From contig NZ_JAKSYG010000217.1 of the NCBI RefSeq assembly GCF_022829725.1, positions 60,652-124,651 of the forward strand: a DNA stretch of 64,000 nt, given 5' to 3'. Within the stretch, counting starts at the first letter, position 1. Every line of letters starts with the position of its first letter. The stretch is from Methylobacterium sp. E-005. GTDB lineage: Bacteria; Pseudomonadota; Alphaproteobacteria; Rhizobiales; Beijerinckiaceae. Of this stretch, positions 1 to 8,094 are shown one piece after another. The notes beneath the pieces were generated by a model. It made no database searches. It was not told the DNA's origin and was given only the letters and a program-made list of their open reading frames with translations. Both the position numbers and the translations under genes were made by a program.

Positions 1-205
1 GGTTCTCCCCGTCGACGCCGCAGGCGCCCTATGCTGCGCAGGGTTGCACGCGCCCGATCCAGGGCCGGGGCGGGATGCCCTCATCGCGGCGACCGCCATG
101 GTGCATGCGATGACGGCCGTCACCCGCAACAGCGCCGACTTCGTGCCGACCGGGGTGCGAATCGTGAAGCCGTGGCAGGTTGCCAGCTCAACCCCGAGGG
201 GTTGA
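1..205 (+). CDS. PIN-domain toxin (VapC/FitB type), C-terminal part, cut by window edge
   Basis: Reading from base 2 gives about 67 residues ending in TGA at 203-205. The stretch RDALIAATAMVH followed by TRNSADF and TGV...KPW is the C-terminal half of a VapC/FitB PIN nuclease. The Asp of RDALIAA and the Asp of SADF correspond to the last two metal-binding acidic residues of the fold. Family members are Mg-dependent ribonucleases held by an antitoxin that is normally encoded immediately upstream, here outside the window. The stop lies 5 bases from the convergent Hsp70-like stop. The spacer before RDALIA looks a little shorter than usual, so a slightly degraded copy cannot be excluded. Confidence 0.75.
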   Translation, partial: VLPVDAAGALCCAGLHAPDPGPGRDALIAATAMVHAMTAVTRNSADFVPTGVRIVKPWQVASSTPRG

Positions 206-210
206 GCGAT

Positions 211-1458
211 TCACACCCCACGCCGCGCCGCCTCGATCGTCAATCCCAACCCGACCGAGCCGAAGATGTCGCCCTCCACCACCCGGGCGGACGGCAGGAC
301 CGCGGTCAGCGCAGCGCGCAGATGCGGCAGGCCGGTCGAGCCGCCGGTGAGGAACAGGGCGTCGATTCGCTCCGCCGCCAGCTCGGCCTGCGCGAAGCAG
401 CGGCCGATCCTTGTCGCCACGGCCCGGGCGAGGTCACTCGTCTGATCGGCCAGCGTCCCGCGATCGAGACGTGCCGCAAGCCCGCGCTCGATCAAGTCGA
501 GATCAAGGTCGGCCTCGCCACGCTCCGACGCGGCAATCTTCGCGCCTTCCACCGCCCCCGCCAGGGCATGGCCGCGCTCGCCTTCCACCGCGGCGTGCAA
601 CCGTCCGACGAGATCGGGCCGGGCGCAGTCGCGGATCACCTCGTCGATCTCGCGCAGGGTCTTGGGATTGTAGAGGCGGTTGATCGCCGACCATGTCGCG
701 AGGTCGTGATAATAGGCATTCGGCACCGCGAGGTCCCCCCGGCGCATCGGGCTGCCGAGGCCCAGGAGCGGCATGACCGTGCCGAGGCTGAGCTGCCGAT
801 CGAAATCGGTGCCGCCGATGCGCACGCCGTCATTGGCCAGGATGTCGCCGGCCCGGTCAGGCTTTCCCCGGCGCTCCGGCGACAGGCGCACGATCGAGAA
901 GTCCGAGGTCCCGCCGCCGATATCGGCCACCAGGGCGATTTCTTCCGACCGGACCTGCCGCTCGTAGTCGAGGGCCGCGGCGATGGGCTCGTACTGGAAT
1001 GCGACCTCCCGGAAGCCGACATCGCGGGCGATCTCACGGAGCGTGTCCTCGGCACGTCGGTCGGCCTCCGGGTCACCATCGACGAAATGGACCGGACGGC
1101 CATGGACCACGGTGTCCAGCGTCTGGCCGCTGGCCGCCTCGGCCCGCGCTTTCACCTCCATGAGGTAGCGGGCGATGATGTCGCGCAGGCGCAGGCGCTG
1201 GCGGCCGACCGGGGTCGCCTCATCCATCAGCGGCGTGCCGAGCACCGATTTCAGGCCGCGCATCAGCCGCCCGGAGTGACCCTCGACATAGGCGGCCGTG
1301 GCGGCGCGGCCGATCACCGGCTCCCGGCCGAGTTCGAAGAAGATCGCGCTGGGAATCGTCCGATGGGATCCTTCCAGCGGCAGCAGGGTCGGTCCTTCGG
1401 GGCCGAGATGCCCGAGGGTGGTGTTCGACGTGCCGAAATCGAGGCCGCAGGCCGCCAT
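211..1458 (-). CDS. Hsp70-family ATPase domain protein (YegD-like)
   Basis: A 415-residue protein starting MAACGLDFGTSNTTLGHLG, which is the phosphate-1 loop of the actin/Hsp70 ATPase fold. A second nucleotide loop, LVADIGGGTSDFS, lies near residue 190 and an adenosine motif FLTGGSTGLPHLR near residue 370. The length is that of a nucleotide-binding domain only: no substrate-binding domain or lid follows, as in E. coli YegD. The start at 1458 is chosen because the fold begins there; the frame stays open to 1581 but that extension is Arg/Pro-rich and not family-like. It is divergent from the HerA-like gene, about 155 bases apart. The chaperone role is inferred from family only; clients are unknown. 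Confidence 0.85.
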   Translation of the reverse strand: MAACGLDFGTSNTTLGHLGPEGPTLLPLEGSHRTIPSAIFFELGREPVIGRAATAAYVEGHSGRLMRGLKSVLGTPLMDEATPVGRQRLRLRDIIARYLMEVKARAEAASGQTLDTVVHGRPVHFVDGDPEADRRAEDTLREIARDVGFREVAFQYEPIAAALDYERQVRSEEIALVADIGGGTSDFSIVRLSPERRGKPDRAGDILANDGVRIGGTDFDRQLSLGTVMPLLGLGSPMRRGDLAVPNAYYHDLATWSAINRLYNPKTLREIDEVIRDCARPDLVGRLHAAVEGERGHALAGAVEGAKIAASERGEADLDLDLIERGLAARLDRGTLADQTSDLARAVATRIGRCFAQAELAAERIDALFLTGGSTGLPHLRAALTAVLPSARVVEGDIFGSVGLGLTIEAARRGV

Positions 1459-1613
1459 CGTGTCGTGGGTCCGGATTCTGTCTGGGAGGGGCGTGGCCGT
1501 ACAGGGCCTGAGCGCTCCGGTCCAGGCCGAAGGCCGCGTGGCAGATCTGTTGGGAAGCGTGGACAGCGCCTCCGCGGACACGCGCGCGGGCCGGCGGCGT
1601 GCTACAAGGCGCC

Positions 1614-3110
1614 ATGCGATCCGACATCGATCTCGGCCTGACCGGCGAGCGCCCCGCGCTCCTCGACCTCACCGAACTGCTCGCCACGCGGCTCCTGGTC
1701 CAGGGCAATTCGGGCTCCGGCAAGTCGCACCTGCTCCGGCGGCTGCTGGAGCAGAGTGCCGGCCTCGTGCAGCAGGCAATCATCGATCCGGAGGGCGATT
1801 TCGCGAGTCTTGCCGAAAGCTACGGCCACGTGGTCGTGGAGGCGGACGGTGACGACGTCGCCCTTCAGCGGATCGCCGCCCGGGTGCGCACCCACCGGGT
1901 CTCGGTGGTCCTGTCGCTGGAGAACCTCGACGCGGACGGGCAGATGCGGGCCGCAGCCGCGTTCCTCGGCGGCCTGTTCGATGCCGACCGCGACCATTGG
2001 TATCCGATGCTGGTGGCGGTGGACGAGGCGCAGCTCTTCGCCCCCGCGGCAGCCGGCGAAGTCTCGGACGAGGCGCGGCGCCTCTCGCTCGGCGCGATGA
2101 CCAACCTGATGTGCCGCGGGCGAAAGCGCGGGCTTGCCGGCATCATCGCTACGCAGCGACTGGCCAAGCTCGCCAAGAACGTCGCGGCCGAGGCCTCGAA
2201 CTTTCTGATGGGCCGGACTTTCCTCGATATCGACATGGCCCGCGCAGCCGATCTCCTCGGCCTCGAACGCCGCCAAGCCGAGACGTTCCGCGATCTGCCG
2301 CGCGGGCATTTCGTGGCGTTGGGCCCGGCCCTGTCCCGCCGGCCGCTCACGATCGCGGTCGGCCCGACCGTCACGGTGAGTCGCAGTTCCTCCCCGGTGC
2401 TCGTCCCCCTGCCGGAAGCAACAGAGGATGCCCGCTCGCTCATCCTCACAGCGAGCCCGACGGAGAGCGCGGTGCCGTTCGCGCCGCGCCCGAAGCCGCG
2501 TCCCGCCCCGGCGCCGGACGTGCTCGTCCAGCTTGCGAACTACCGACCGCCGGCGCCCGCGGAGGAGCCCGACGAGGAGCCGATGGCTCCGGAGGCGCGG
2601 GAAGCGGCGCTCGCCGAAGTCCTGGCGTCGGTTCTGGCGGATGCGGATGCCGCCGCCTGCACGCCCGCGACGCTCTATCAGGATTTCACGGTCCGATGCC
2701 GGATCCGACGGCTGCGCGGCGACACGATGGGGCTGCCCGAATTCAAGCGGCGGCTGGCCGTCGCCCGGGCCGAGGCGGGCGGCGCGGTCGCCGATGATTC
2801 CGGCTGGGTCCGCGCGCAGGAGATCGCGGCAGGCCTGCCGGACGACCTCGCCGGGCTGTTCCTCGTGGTGGCCCGGGCGGCGATCGAGGGCGCGCCCTGC
2901 CCCACCGACGCCGTGCTGGCCGAGGCTTACGGCACCAGCTCCGGTGGCCGGGCCCGGCGCATGTTGGCCTATCTCGAAGAGCGCGGCGCGATCGTGACCC
3001 GCAAGGACCTGCGTGGCGCCCCGATCATCGCGGTGCCGGATCTCGGCGTGGAGACCGGCCCGGGCGAACCGCAGATGCTGCCCACCGGACCGAAGCGGCG
3101 GGCGGTGTAG
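1614..3110 (+). CDS. HerA-like ATP-binding protein (DUF87/DUF853 type)
   Basis: A 498-residue P-loop ATPase. Walker A is GNSGSGKS near residue 36, followed by IIDPEGDF, a typical HerA/FtsK-VirB4 clade strand. Walker B is VDEAQLF and a sensor/arginine region is GLAGIIATQRLAKL. The middle, about residues 255-330, is Pro/Ala-rich and probably a flexible linker; the C-terminal third may be a winged-helix region. ATG at 1614 has AAGG just upstream and is preferred over GTG at 1599. Relatives are hexameric DNA pumps or plasmid/phage-type helicases; no nuclease partner (NurA) is next to it, so the role here is open. It is convergent with fliX, the stops being adjacent. Confidence 0.8.
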   Translation: MRSDIDLGLTGERPALLDLTELLATRLLVQGNSGSGKSHLLRRLLEQSAGLVQQAIIDPEGDFASLAESYGHVVVEADGDDVALQRIAARVRTHRVSVVLSLENLDADGQMRAAAAFLGGLFDADRDHWYPMLVAVDEAQLFAPAAAGEVSDEARRLSLGAMTNLMCRGRKRGLAGIIATQRLAKLAKNVAAEASNFLMGRTFLDIDMARAADLLGLERRQAETFRDLPRGHFVALGPALSRRPLTIAVGPTVTVSRSSSPVLVPLPEATEDARSLILTASPTESAVPFAPRPKPRPAPAPDVLVQLANYRPPAPAEEPDEEPMAPEAREAALAEVLASVLADADAAACTPATLYQDFTVRCRIRRLRGDTMGLPEFKRRLAVARAEAGGAVADDSGWVRAQEIAAGLPDDLAGLFLVVARAAIEGAPCPTDAVLAEAYGTSSGGRARRMLAYLEERGAIVTRKDLRGAPIIAVPDLGVETGPGEPQMLPTGPKRRAV

Positions 3111-3539
3111 TCAGGCGCCCCGTCGCGGTTCAAGCTTGGCGAGTTCCACCGCCGCACGCAGCTCGATCTCAGCCATGAGCCCATCGAGGCGCGGATCGCC
3201 CGACGGGCCGGAACGCTCGGCCAATCGACCCGCAATGGCGCGCAGCTCCTGCGGCGCCACACGACCACCGAGCAGGGCGGCCTTCAGCCGGTCGAGGCCG
3301 TCAAGGAGATCATGGCCGCGCTTGGCCGAGCGTCGCCGCCGCTCCTGTGGGGTTTCGCTCTCGGCCTGAAGGAGGAGGACCGCGTCGAGGCCCGCCAGCG
3401 AGGCGGCCGCAGCGGGCGCGTTGGCGCCGGACGCGGGATTCGAAGCCGCGCCGAGGCTGAAGCCGGGGCCGCCCTCGGGCCGCCGGGAGGGCGTCACGCC
3501 GCCTGCGTTCTGGATCGGCTGGCGAGTCTCGACGCGCAT
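3111..3539 (-). CDS. fliX: Flagellar assembly regulator FliX
   Basis: A 142-residue protein starting MRVETRQPIQNAGGV, with a central GLDAVLLLQ segment and a helical C-terminal half rich in Arg/Leu/Glu. This pattern and its place beside flgI match alphaproteobacterial FliX. In Caulobacter, FliX links completion of the early basal body to FlbD-dependent sigma-54 transcription of hook genes. The gene is divergent from flgI, with about 240 bases between the starts. The start at 3539 is where family similarity begins; the frame remains open far upstream antisense to flgI, which is a composition artefact. Assignment rests on recognised sequence style and context. Confidence 0.85.
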   Translation of the reverse strand: MRVETRQPIQNAGGVTPSRRPEGGPGFSLGAASNPASGANAPAAAASLAGLDAVLLLQAESETPQERRRRSAKRGHDLLDGLDRLKAALLGGRVAPQELRAIAGRLAERSGPSGDPRLDGLMAEIELRAAVELAKLEPRRGA

Positions 3540-3728
3540 GATCCGGTTCGCGTTGCTCCTGGCACCCCTGCGCCGCATCGCAACGTCGGCCCGGATGGTT
3601 AAGCGTGGGTAAACAGAGCGGCAGAAGCTGCCGGGTAGGCAGGTCCGGTGCCGGCGCCACGCGCCCACCGGAATTCCGGCCGGCTGTGAAAAGACAATGC
3701 TGCGAGGTGCTTGGCAGCCTGCCGCAGA

Positions 3729-3744
3729 TGGCACGGCGCTCGCA
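3729..3744 (+). promoter_or_regulatory. Candidate sigma-54 promoter for flgI
   Basis: TGGCAC-GGCGC-TCGCA keeps the GG(-24) and GC(-12) pair with exact 10-base spacing and differs from TGGCAC-N5-TTGCA at one base. The predicted transcription start is near 3756, about 27 bases before the flgI ATG. Confidence 0.5.
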
Positions 3745-3782
3745 GGAGGACGGCAGGTCCGTTTACCCGCGAAACCCTCGGC

Positions 3783-4919
3783 ATGCGCCTGCGCCCCGCG
3801 TTCAGTCTCCTGCAATCCCTGCTCGGCGTCTTCGCGGGGGCGCTGCTGCTCGCGGCCTTCTCCGGCCCAGCGCTCGCCCTGTCGCGTGTGAAGGATCTCG
3901 CCTCCATCGAGGGGGTGCGCCAGAACCAGCTCGTGGGCTACGGCATCGTCGTCGGCCTCAACGGCACCGGCGACACGCTCAACAACATCCCGTTCACCAA
4001 GCAGTCCCTGCAGGCGATGCTGGAACGGCTCGGCGTGAACACCCGCGGCGCGACGATGCGCACGCAGAACCTCGCCGCCGTCATGGTGACGGCGAGCCTG
4101 CCACCCTTCGCCGCCCAGGGCACCCGCATCGACGTGACGGTCTCCTCCCTCGGCGACGCCAAGTCGCTCCAGGGCGGCACGCTGCTGGTGACGCCGCTCC
4201 TCGGCGCCGACGGCGAGGTCTACGCCCTGGCGCAAGGGTCGGTGGCGATCGCGGGCTTCGCCGCCGAGGGCGCTGCCGCCAAGATCACCCGCGGCGTCCC
4301 CACCAATGGCCGCATCTCCAACGGCGCCAATATCGAGCGCGAGATCGCCTTCAAGCTGAACGACGCCAAATCCCTGCGCCTGTCCCTGCGCAACCCGGAT
4401 TTTACCACCTCGAAGCGGATTGCGGCGGCGATCAACGACTTCATGGGCGCGGACACGGCCGAGCCCACCGACCCGGCCACCGTCACGATCCAGATCCCGG
4501 CCCGCTATAACGGCAACATGATCCGGCTGATCACCGAGGTGGAGCAGCTCAAGGTCGAGCCCGATCAGACCGCCCGGGTGATCGTCGACGAACGCTCCGG
4601 CATCATCGTGATGGGCCGCGACGTCCACGTTTCCACGGTGGCGATCGCGCAGGGCAACCTCACCATCACCATCACCGAGCAGCCGCAGGTGAGCCAGCCG
4701 GCGCCGCTTTCAAACGGCCGAACCGTCGTGGTGCCGCGCACCGGCGTGAAGGTCGATACCGGCGAGGGCAACAAGCTGGCCGTGGTCAAGGAAGGCGTGA
4801 GCCTGCGCGAGCTCGTCGACGGCCTCAACGCCCTCGGCGTCGGCCCCCGCGACCTGATCTCGATCCTGCAGGCCATCAAGGCGGCCGGCGCCCTGCAGGC
4901 CGAAATCGAACTGATGTGA
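3783..4919 (+). CDS. flgI: Flagellar P-ring protein FlgI
   Basis: A 378-residue precursor with an Sec signal peptide at about residues 1-35 (hydrophobic LLLAAFSGPALA, cleavage after ALA). The mature part begins SRVKDLASIEGVRQNQLVGYG, the hallmark of FlgI, followed by GLNGTGD and conserved NLAAVMVTA and PARVIVDERSGIIVMG-type regions. The C-terminus, LQAIKAAGALQAEIELM, is typical. FlgI assembles around the rod in the peptidoglycan as the P ring. Start at 3783 is taken because it begins the signal peptide. It is followed after 26 bases by the rod-binding protein gene, forming an operon with the next two genes. The ring partner genes flgH and flgA are not in the window. Confidence 0.96.
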   Translation: MRLRPAFSLLQSLLGVFAGALLLAAFSGPALALSRVKDLASIEGVRQNQLVGYGIVVGLNGTGDTLNNIPFTKQSLQAMLERLGVNTRGATMRTQNLAAVMVTASLPPFAAQGTRIDVTVSSLGDAKSLQGGTLLVTPLLGADGEVYALAQGSVAIAGFAAEGAAAKITRGVPTNGRISNGANIEREIAFKLNDAKSLRLSLRNPDFTTSKRIAAAINDFMGADTAEPTDPATVTIQIPARYNGNMIRLITEVEQLKVEPDQTARVIVDERSGIIVMGRDVHVSTVAIAQGNLTITITEQPQVSQPAPLSNGRTVVVPRTGVKVDTGEGNKLAVVKEGVSLRELVDGLNALGVGPRDLISILQAIKAAGALQAEIELM

Positions 4920-4945
4920 CGAAGCTATAAGAGGAGGCCCAAACC

Positions 4946-5305
4946 ATGCTGCCACTCGCCAGTCTAGCGGCCAACGCCGCCGCCAGCGTCGGGACCGCGG
5001 CCGCCGGAAGCGCGGTCGACGGGATCATCAAGACCGCCGGCAAGGCCAAGGCCTGGAAGACCGCGACGGAGTTCGAGTCGATGTTCCTCGAATCGAGCCT
5101 CGACCGGCTGACCCAGTCGGAGGGAACCGACGGCCCGCTGGGCGAGAACGGCACGGGCGGTGGCGTCTACCGCTCGATGCTGACCAAGGAATACGCGGGA
5201 CAGATCGTGAAGAGCGGCGGCGTCGGCATTGCCGATTCGATCTTCCATGAGATCATGAAGATGCAGGGAGCTTCGAGTGATGGAACGACCCATGCAAAGG
5301 GCTGA
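4946..5305 (+). CDS. Rod-binding protein (FlgJ N-terminal domain / CheL-like)
   Basis: A 119-residue protein made of a single rod-binding domain. The motif TATEFESMFLESSLDRL and the later GGGVYRSMLTKEYAGQIVKSGGVGIADSI are the core of the FlgJ N-terminal family, known in Caulobacter as CheL. There is no C-terminal muramidase domain, so this protein would act as a rod-capping or scaffolding factor rather than as a peptidoglycan hydrolase. A GAGGAGG-like ribosome site (AAGAGGAGGCCC) lies just before the ATG at 4946. It overlaps the next gene by 26 bases, which suggests translational coupling and co-expression with flgI. Confidence 0.88.
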   Translation: MLPLASLAANAAASVGTAAAGSAVDGIIKTAGKAKAWKTATEFESMFLESSLDRLTQSEGTDGPLGENGTGGGVYRSMLTKEYAGQIVKSGGVGIADSIFHEIMKMQGASSDGTTHAKG

Positions 5306-5765
5306 ACCGCTGCGCGTGGCGGACCGCGTGACCGCGGAGGCGCTGGTCGCGGGGGTGCTTGGCAACATGGCCGCCCTGGAGGCGGTGCTCGCCGAGGAGG
5401 CGGCCCATATCCGGGCCGGGCGGCTGCAGGACGGCATCGCGGCCTCCGAGCCGAAGGCGGCGCTGGCGGCGGCCTACATGCAGGGGCTCGAGGTCGCCAA
5501 GGCGAATGCCGTGGCCCTGAAGCGCTTCCATCCCCAGGGTGTCGAGCAGCTGCGGACGGCGCACAAGCGCTTCACCGCCGCCGTCGAGGCGAACCAGACA
5601 GTGCTCGACAGCGCGCGGGGGGTGTCGGAAAGCCTCATCAAGTCGCTGGCGGAGGAGATCGGCCGGGCGCAGTTGCCGGCGGGCTACGGCCGGCAGGCCC
5701 CGGCGCCCTCCCCGTACGGCCGCGGCGTGCGCAGCGGACCGCTGGTCCTGTCGCGCAACCTCTAG
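5280..5765 (+). CDS. FlgN/FlbY-like flagellar protein
   Basis: A 161-residue, almost entirely helical protein with long Ala/Glu/Leu stretches from about residue 15 to 125 and a Pro/Gly/Arg-rich tail ending LVLSRNL. Size, helical content and place immediately after flgI and the rod-binding gene match FlbY, which belongs to the FlgN-like export chaperone group in Caulobacter relatives. FlgN chaperones carry the hook-filament junction proteins FlgK and FlgL, both encoded in this window, which fits. The start is ATG at 5280, inside the end of the preceding gene (GTGATGG); GTG at 5277 is possible. The function is inferred from context more than from motifs. Confidence 0.7.
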   Translation: MERPMQRAEPLRVADRVTAEALVAGVLGNMAALEAVLAEEAAHIRAGRLQDGIAASEPKAALAAAYMQGLEVAKANAVALKRFHPQGVEQLRTAHKRFTAAVEANQTVLDSARGVSESLIKSLAEEIGRAQLPAGYGRQAPAPSPYGRGVRSGPLVLSRNL

Positions 5766-5782
5766 ATCTTGGGCCGTGGACC

Positions 5783-6115
5783 TCAGCGTCGGCCGTTTCC
5801 GAACCGCAGAAAGGTCCGCACCTCGCCAAGATCCGTATCGGTGCGGTTGTCGATGGCGAGGCGGCCGGCGATGGCCGGCGCCGCCGCGGGGGCTCGGCCG
5901 GCGCGCAGATCCATTCCGGCGGCAACCCGGCCCGAGACGCGGACGCAGCTGTCGCTGCCCGGCAGGCGGACGAAACCCGGACCTTTCGCGGGGCACGGTA
6001 TGGGACCGGGGGCCGCGGGCGCCCGTTCCAGCTCACGGGCCGACGCGGCGTCCGCGGCGATCAGGATCGCAAGAACCGCCAGTGGCAAACCCGGCCAGCG
6101 CGGATTACGCGGCAA
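5783..6115 (-). CDS. Small exported porin-like protein
   Basis: About 110 residues with a signal peptide (hydrophobic LPLAVLAILIAADAASA). Near residues 41-68 comes a segment matching the start of alphaproteobacterial trimeric porins: Cys, then GPGFVRLPGSDSCVRVSG. Full porins run to 350-500 residues with 16 strands, so this is either a stand-alone miniature or a 3'-truncated copy. The final part includes RLAIDNRTDTDLGEVRTFLRFG, resembling one or two further strands. The start codon is TTG at 6115, with another TTG at 6088 possible. It overlaps the end of the upstream 86-residue gene by 11 bases. No flagellar link is evident beyond location. Confidence 0.6.
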   Translation of the reverse strand: MPRNPRWPGLPLAVLAILIAADAASARELERAPAAPGPIPCPAKGPGFVRLPGSDSCVRVSGRVAAGMDLRAGRAPAAAPAIAGRLAIDNRTDTDLGEVRTFLRFGNGRR

Positions 6116-6365
6116 GACGTGACAGCTGTCGGTGCAGGAGATCGATATAGCCTTCGACCTCGCTGATGAACGGGTCGAGGTCAGGCTCTAGGATGCGCAG
6201 GCGGGCAAAATCGCGCAGCAGAATGTCCAGGGCGATGCCGCGGTCATCCGGCCGCGTATAACCGGCGATGTACGCGTCGATGGCCTGCTCGACCACCACG
6301 ATCGCGCCGATCCGCGATGCGCCGCCCAGACGGCCGACGAGTGCGACGGGTTCGGACAGCGACAT
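6105..6365 (-). CDS. Hypothetical 86-residue protein
   Basis: Not recognised. It starts MSLSEPVALVGRLGG with ATG at 6365 and a GAGAGG-like ribosome site upstream. It reads as an acidic, helical protein with Leu/Ile/Asp-rich segments (DILLRDFARLRILEPDLDPF) and a C-terminal LLHRQLSRLAA helix; no signal peptide or Cys. It overlaps the start of the porin-like gene by 11 bases, so the two form an operon lying between the flgI group and flgL. Codon use resembles the neighbours. It could be a small cytoplasmic regulator but nothing in the sequence proves this. Confidence 0.55.
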   Translation of the reverse strand: MSLSEPVALVGRLGGASRIGAIVVVEQAIDAYIAGYTRPDDRGIALDILLRDFARLRILEPDLDPFISEVEGYIDLLHRQLSRLAA

Positions 6366-6517
6366 GCGGACCTCTCCTCGGACCAGCGGCGACGAGACGG
6401 TGCATCCGCAACCGGAGGTTCACCGCTGGAAAGCGGCAAGACTATGATCGCGGGGCCGGATCAAGATCCAGTTCACCACAAAGGTCCGTGATCGCACATC
6501 GCGCGCGGGGACCAGGC

Positions 6518-8092
6518 TCAGCTGATGTAGTTGACCAGCGAGAGCTTCGAGAGCGTGGCCGTGATCTGGTAGCTCGCCTGCAGCCGGTTCTGAACGTCGA
6601 GGAGCTTGGCGACGACTTCCTCGGTGGGGGCCTGCTCGATCCCGTCCAGGGTGTTCTGCACGGTGTTCTGAGTCGCCGCGTTGGTGGAGCTGGCGTTTTT
6701 GAGGCGCGCGGATGCCAGGGACAGCTGGGTGACGGTGTCCTGAACGCTGGGGCTTGTATAGGCTGAGGTCAGTAAGCCTCCCGCCCGATCGACCACCGCC
6801 TGATAGGCGGTGTTGACGTCGCCGGCGGTCGTTGCCGGCAGGGCGTAGGCCATCGTGGCGAGGCCGGCGAGAACCTTCTGGATCGAACCATCGTTCGCCC
6901 GTGCCCCGGTGCCGATGCTGGCACCGGCGCTGATCTGAACCGACTGGGTGTCGATCGCCGGCGTTTGCGAATCCTCGCCCTGGTACCAGAGCACCGTGTT
7001 GTCCTTCGTCCCGGCGACATAGGCGGGTAGACCGCTCGATGTGTCGATGTGCAGGGGATAGACACCAGCGCTCGCCGAACCGCTGAAGAAGTTCTCCGCG
7101 GCGGTCGCCGTCGAGCTGGCCGTCAGGGTGGTTTGGGCGGCCATCGACAGGACCCCCTTGAGGGCCGTGTTGAGGTTGTCGGCGGTCGCGTCCTTGTCCG
7201 CGCCGATTGCGAAGGTTGCCCCCGTGCCCGTCACCGAGGGATCCGATGTCCCGGAAACCGCAGTGAGCGTCAGTGTCGTCGTGGTCTTATCCTTATCGTT
7301 CATTTGCAGCGTGACCGTGATGCTGTCGCCGACGGCCGGCTGACTGTTCACGGTGAAACTTACCTGACCCTGCGTACTGGTCGTACCGGCGACAGATGTC
7401 GCGGCGATCGCCGTCGGCACCGAGGGCGTTGACGACGTGGCGCCGCTCAGTGTGAAGCCGAACGTTCCGCGGGTTGCGTCGTTCGGCTCCGATACGGTTA
7501 CTGCGTTGCTCGTTGGCTGCGTGACCCCGAGGCGACCCATCCCCGACCCGAGATCCGCCTTGACCTGCTCGGCGATGTATCCCTGCAGGCCGAGCTTCTT
7601 GCTCCCGTCCTGGTTGGTCGTCCCGTTGATGATCAAGCCGACATCGGCCACCGGAGGCGTCGTCGCGTTGCCCCCGCCGAACAGGTAATTGCCCGCGGCC
7701 GACTGGTTCAGCGTGTCGAGGGCGGTCTGCAGATCCGCCATCGCGGTCGCGCGACCCGAGACGGTCGTCGCGGCGGCGCTCTGGAGGCCGTTGTTCAACG
7801 TGTCGCGGGCGGTCGTACCAAGCGTCGCCACCTGTGTCAGGCTGGTTACCGCGAGATCCGTGCGCGTCTGGGCGGCGCCGATGCCGGACGCGTATCCGGT
7901 CAGCGCACTCAGCATCGCCTGTGCGTTGAGCGCGGTCGAGCGTCCGGCGCCGAGACCGCCATAGGTCGTCGCCACCTTTCCGCTGGAGACCTGATTCGAC
8001 AGGTCGTTCAGCTGGTTCTTCAGCGCCGTCAGGTTCGAGGCGTTCCGGGTCGTGAGATAGGCGCCGGCCGCGAAGGGGGTGATCGTGGTCAT
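6518..8092 (-). CDS. flgL: Flagellar hook-filament junction protein FlgL
   Basis: A 524-residue flagellin-like protein. The N-terminus, about residues 1-150, has the flagellin D0/D1 pattern: LTTRNASNLTALKNQLNDL, SSGKVATTYGGLG and LDTLNQSAAGNYLFGG. The C-terminus, about 445-524, is the paired helix ending SLVNYIS. The middle, about 160-440, is Thr/Ser/Ala-rich and much longer than in E. coli FlgL (317 residues), so an expanded surface domain is present. It is exported by the flagellar secretion system without a cleaved signal. The start lies 2 bases after the flgK stop on the same strand, so both are co-transcribed from upstream of flgE. Confidence 0.92.
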   Translation of the reverse strand: MTTITPFAAGAYLTTRNASNLTALKNQLNDLSNQVSSGKVATTYGGLGAGRSTALNAQAMLSALTGYASGIGAAQTRTDLAVTSLTQVATLGTTARDTLNNGLQSAAATTVSGRATAMADLQTALDTLNQSAAGNYLFGGGNATTPPVADVGLIINGTTNQDGSKKLGLQGYIAEQVKADLGSGMGRLGVTQPTSNAVTVSEPNDATRGTFGFTLSGATSSTPSVPTAIAATSVAGTTSTQGQVSFTVNSQPAVGDSITVTLQMNDKDKTTTTLTLTAVSGTSDPSVTGTGATFAIGADKDATADNLNTALKGVLSMAAQTTLTASSTATAAENFFSGSASAGVYPLHIDTSSGLPAYVAGTKDNTVLWYQGEDSQTPAIDTQSVQISAGASIGTGARANDGSIQKVLAGLATMAYALPATTAGDVNTAYQAVVDRAGGLLTSAYTSPSVQDTVTQLSLASARLKNASSTNAATQNTVQNTLDGIEQAPTEEVVAKLLDVQNRLQASYQITATLSKLSLVNYIS

Positions 8093-8094
8093 GA

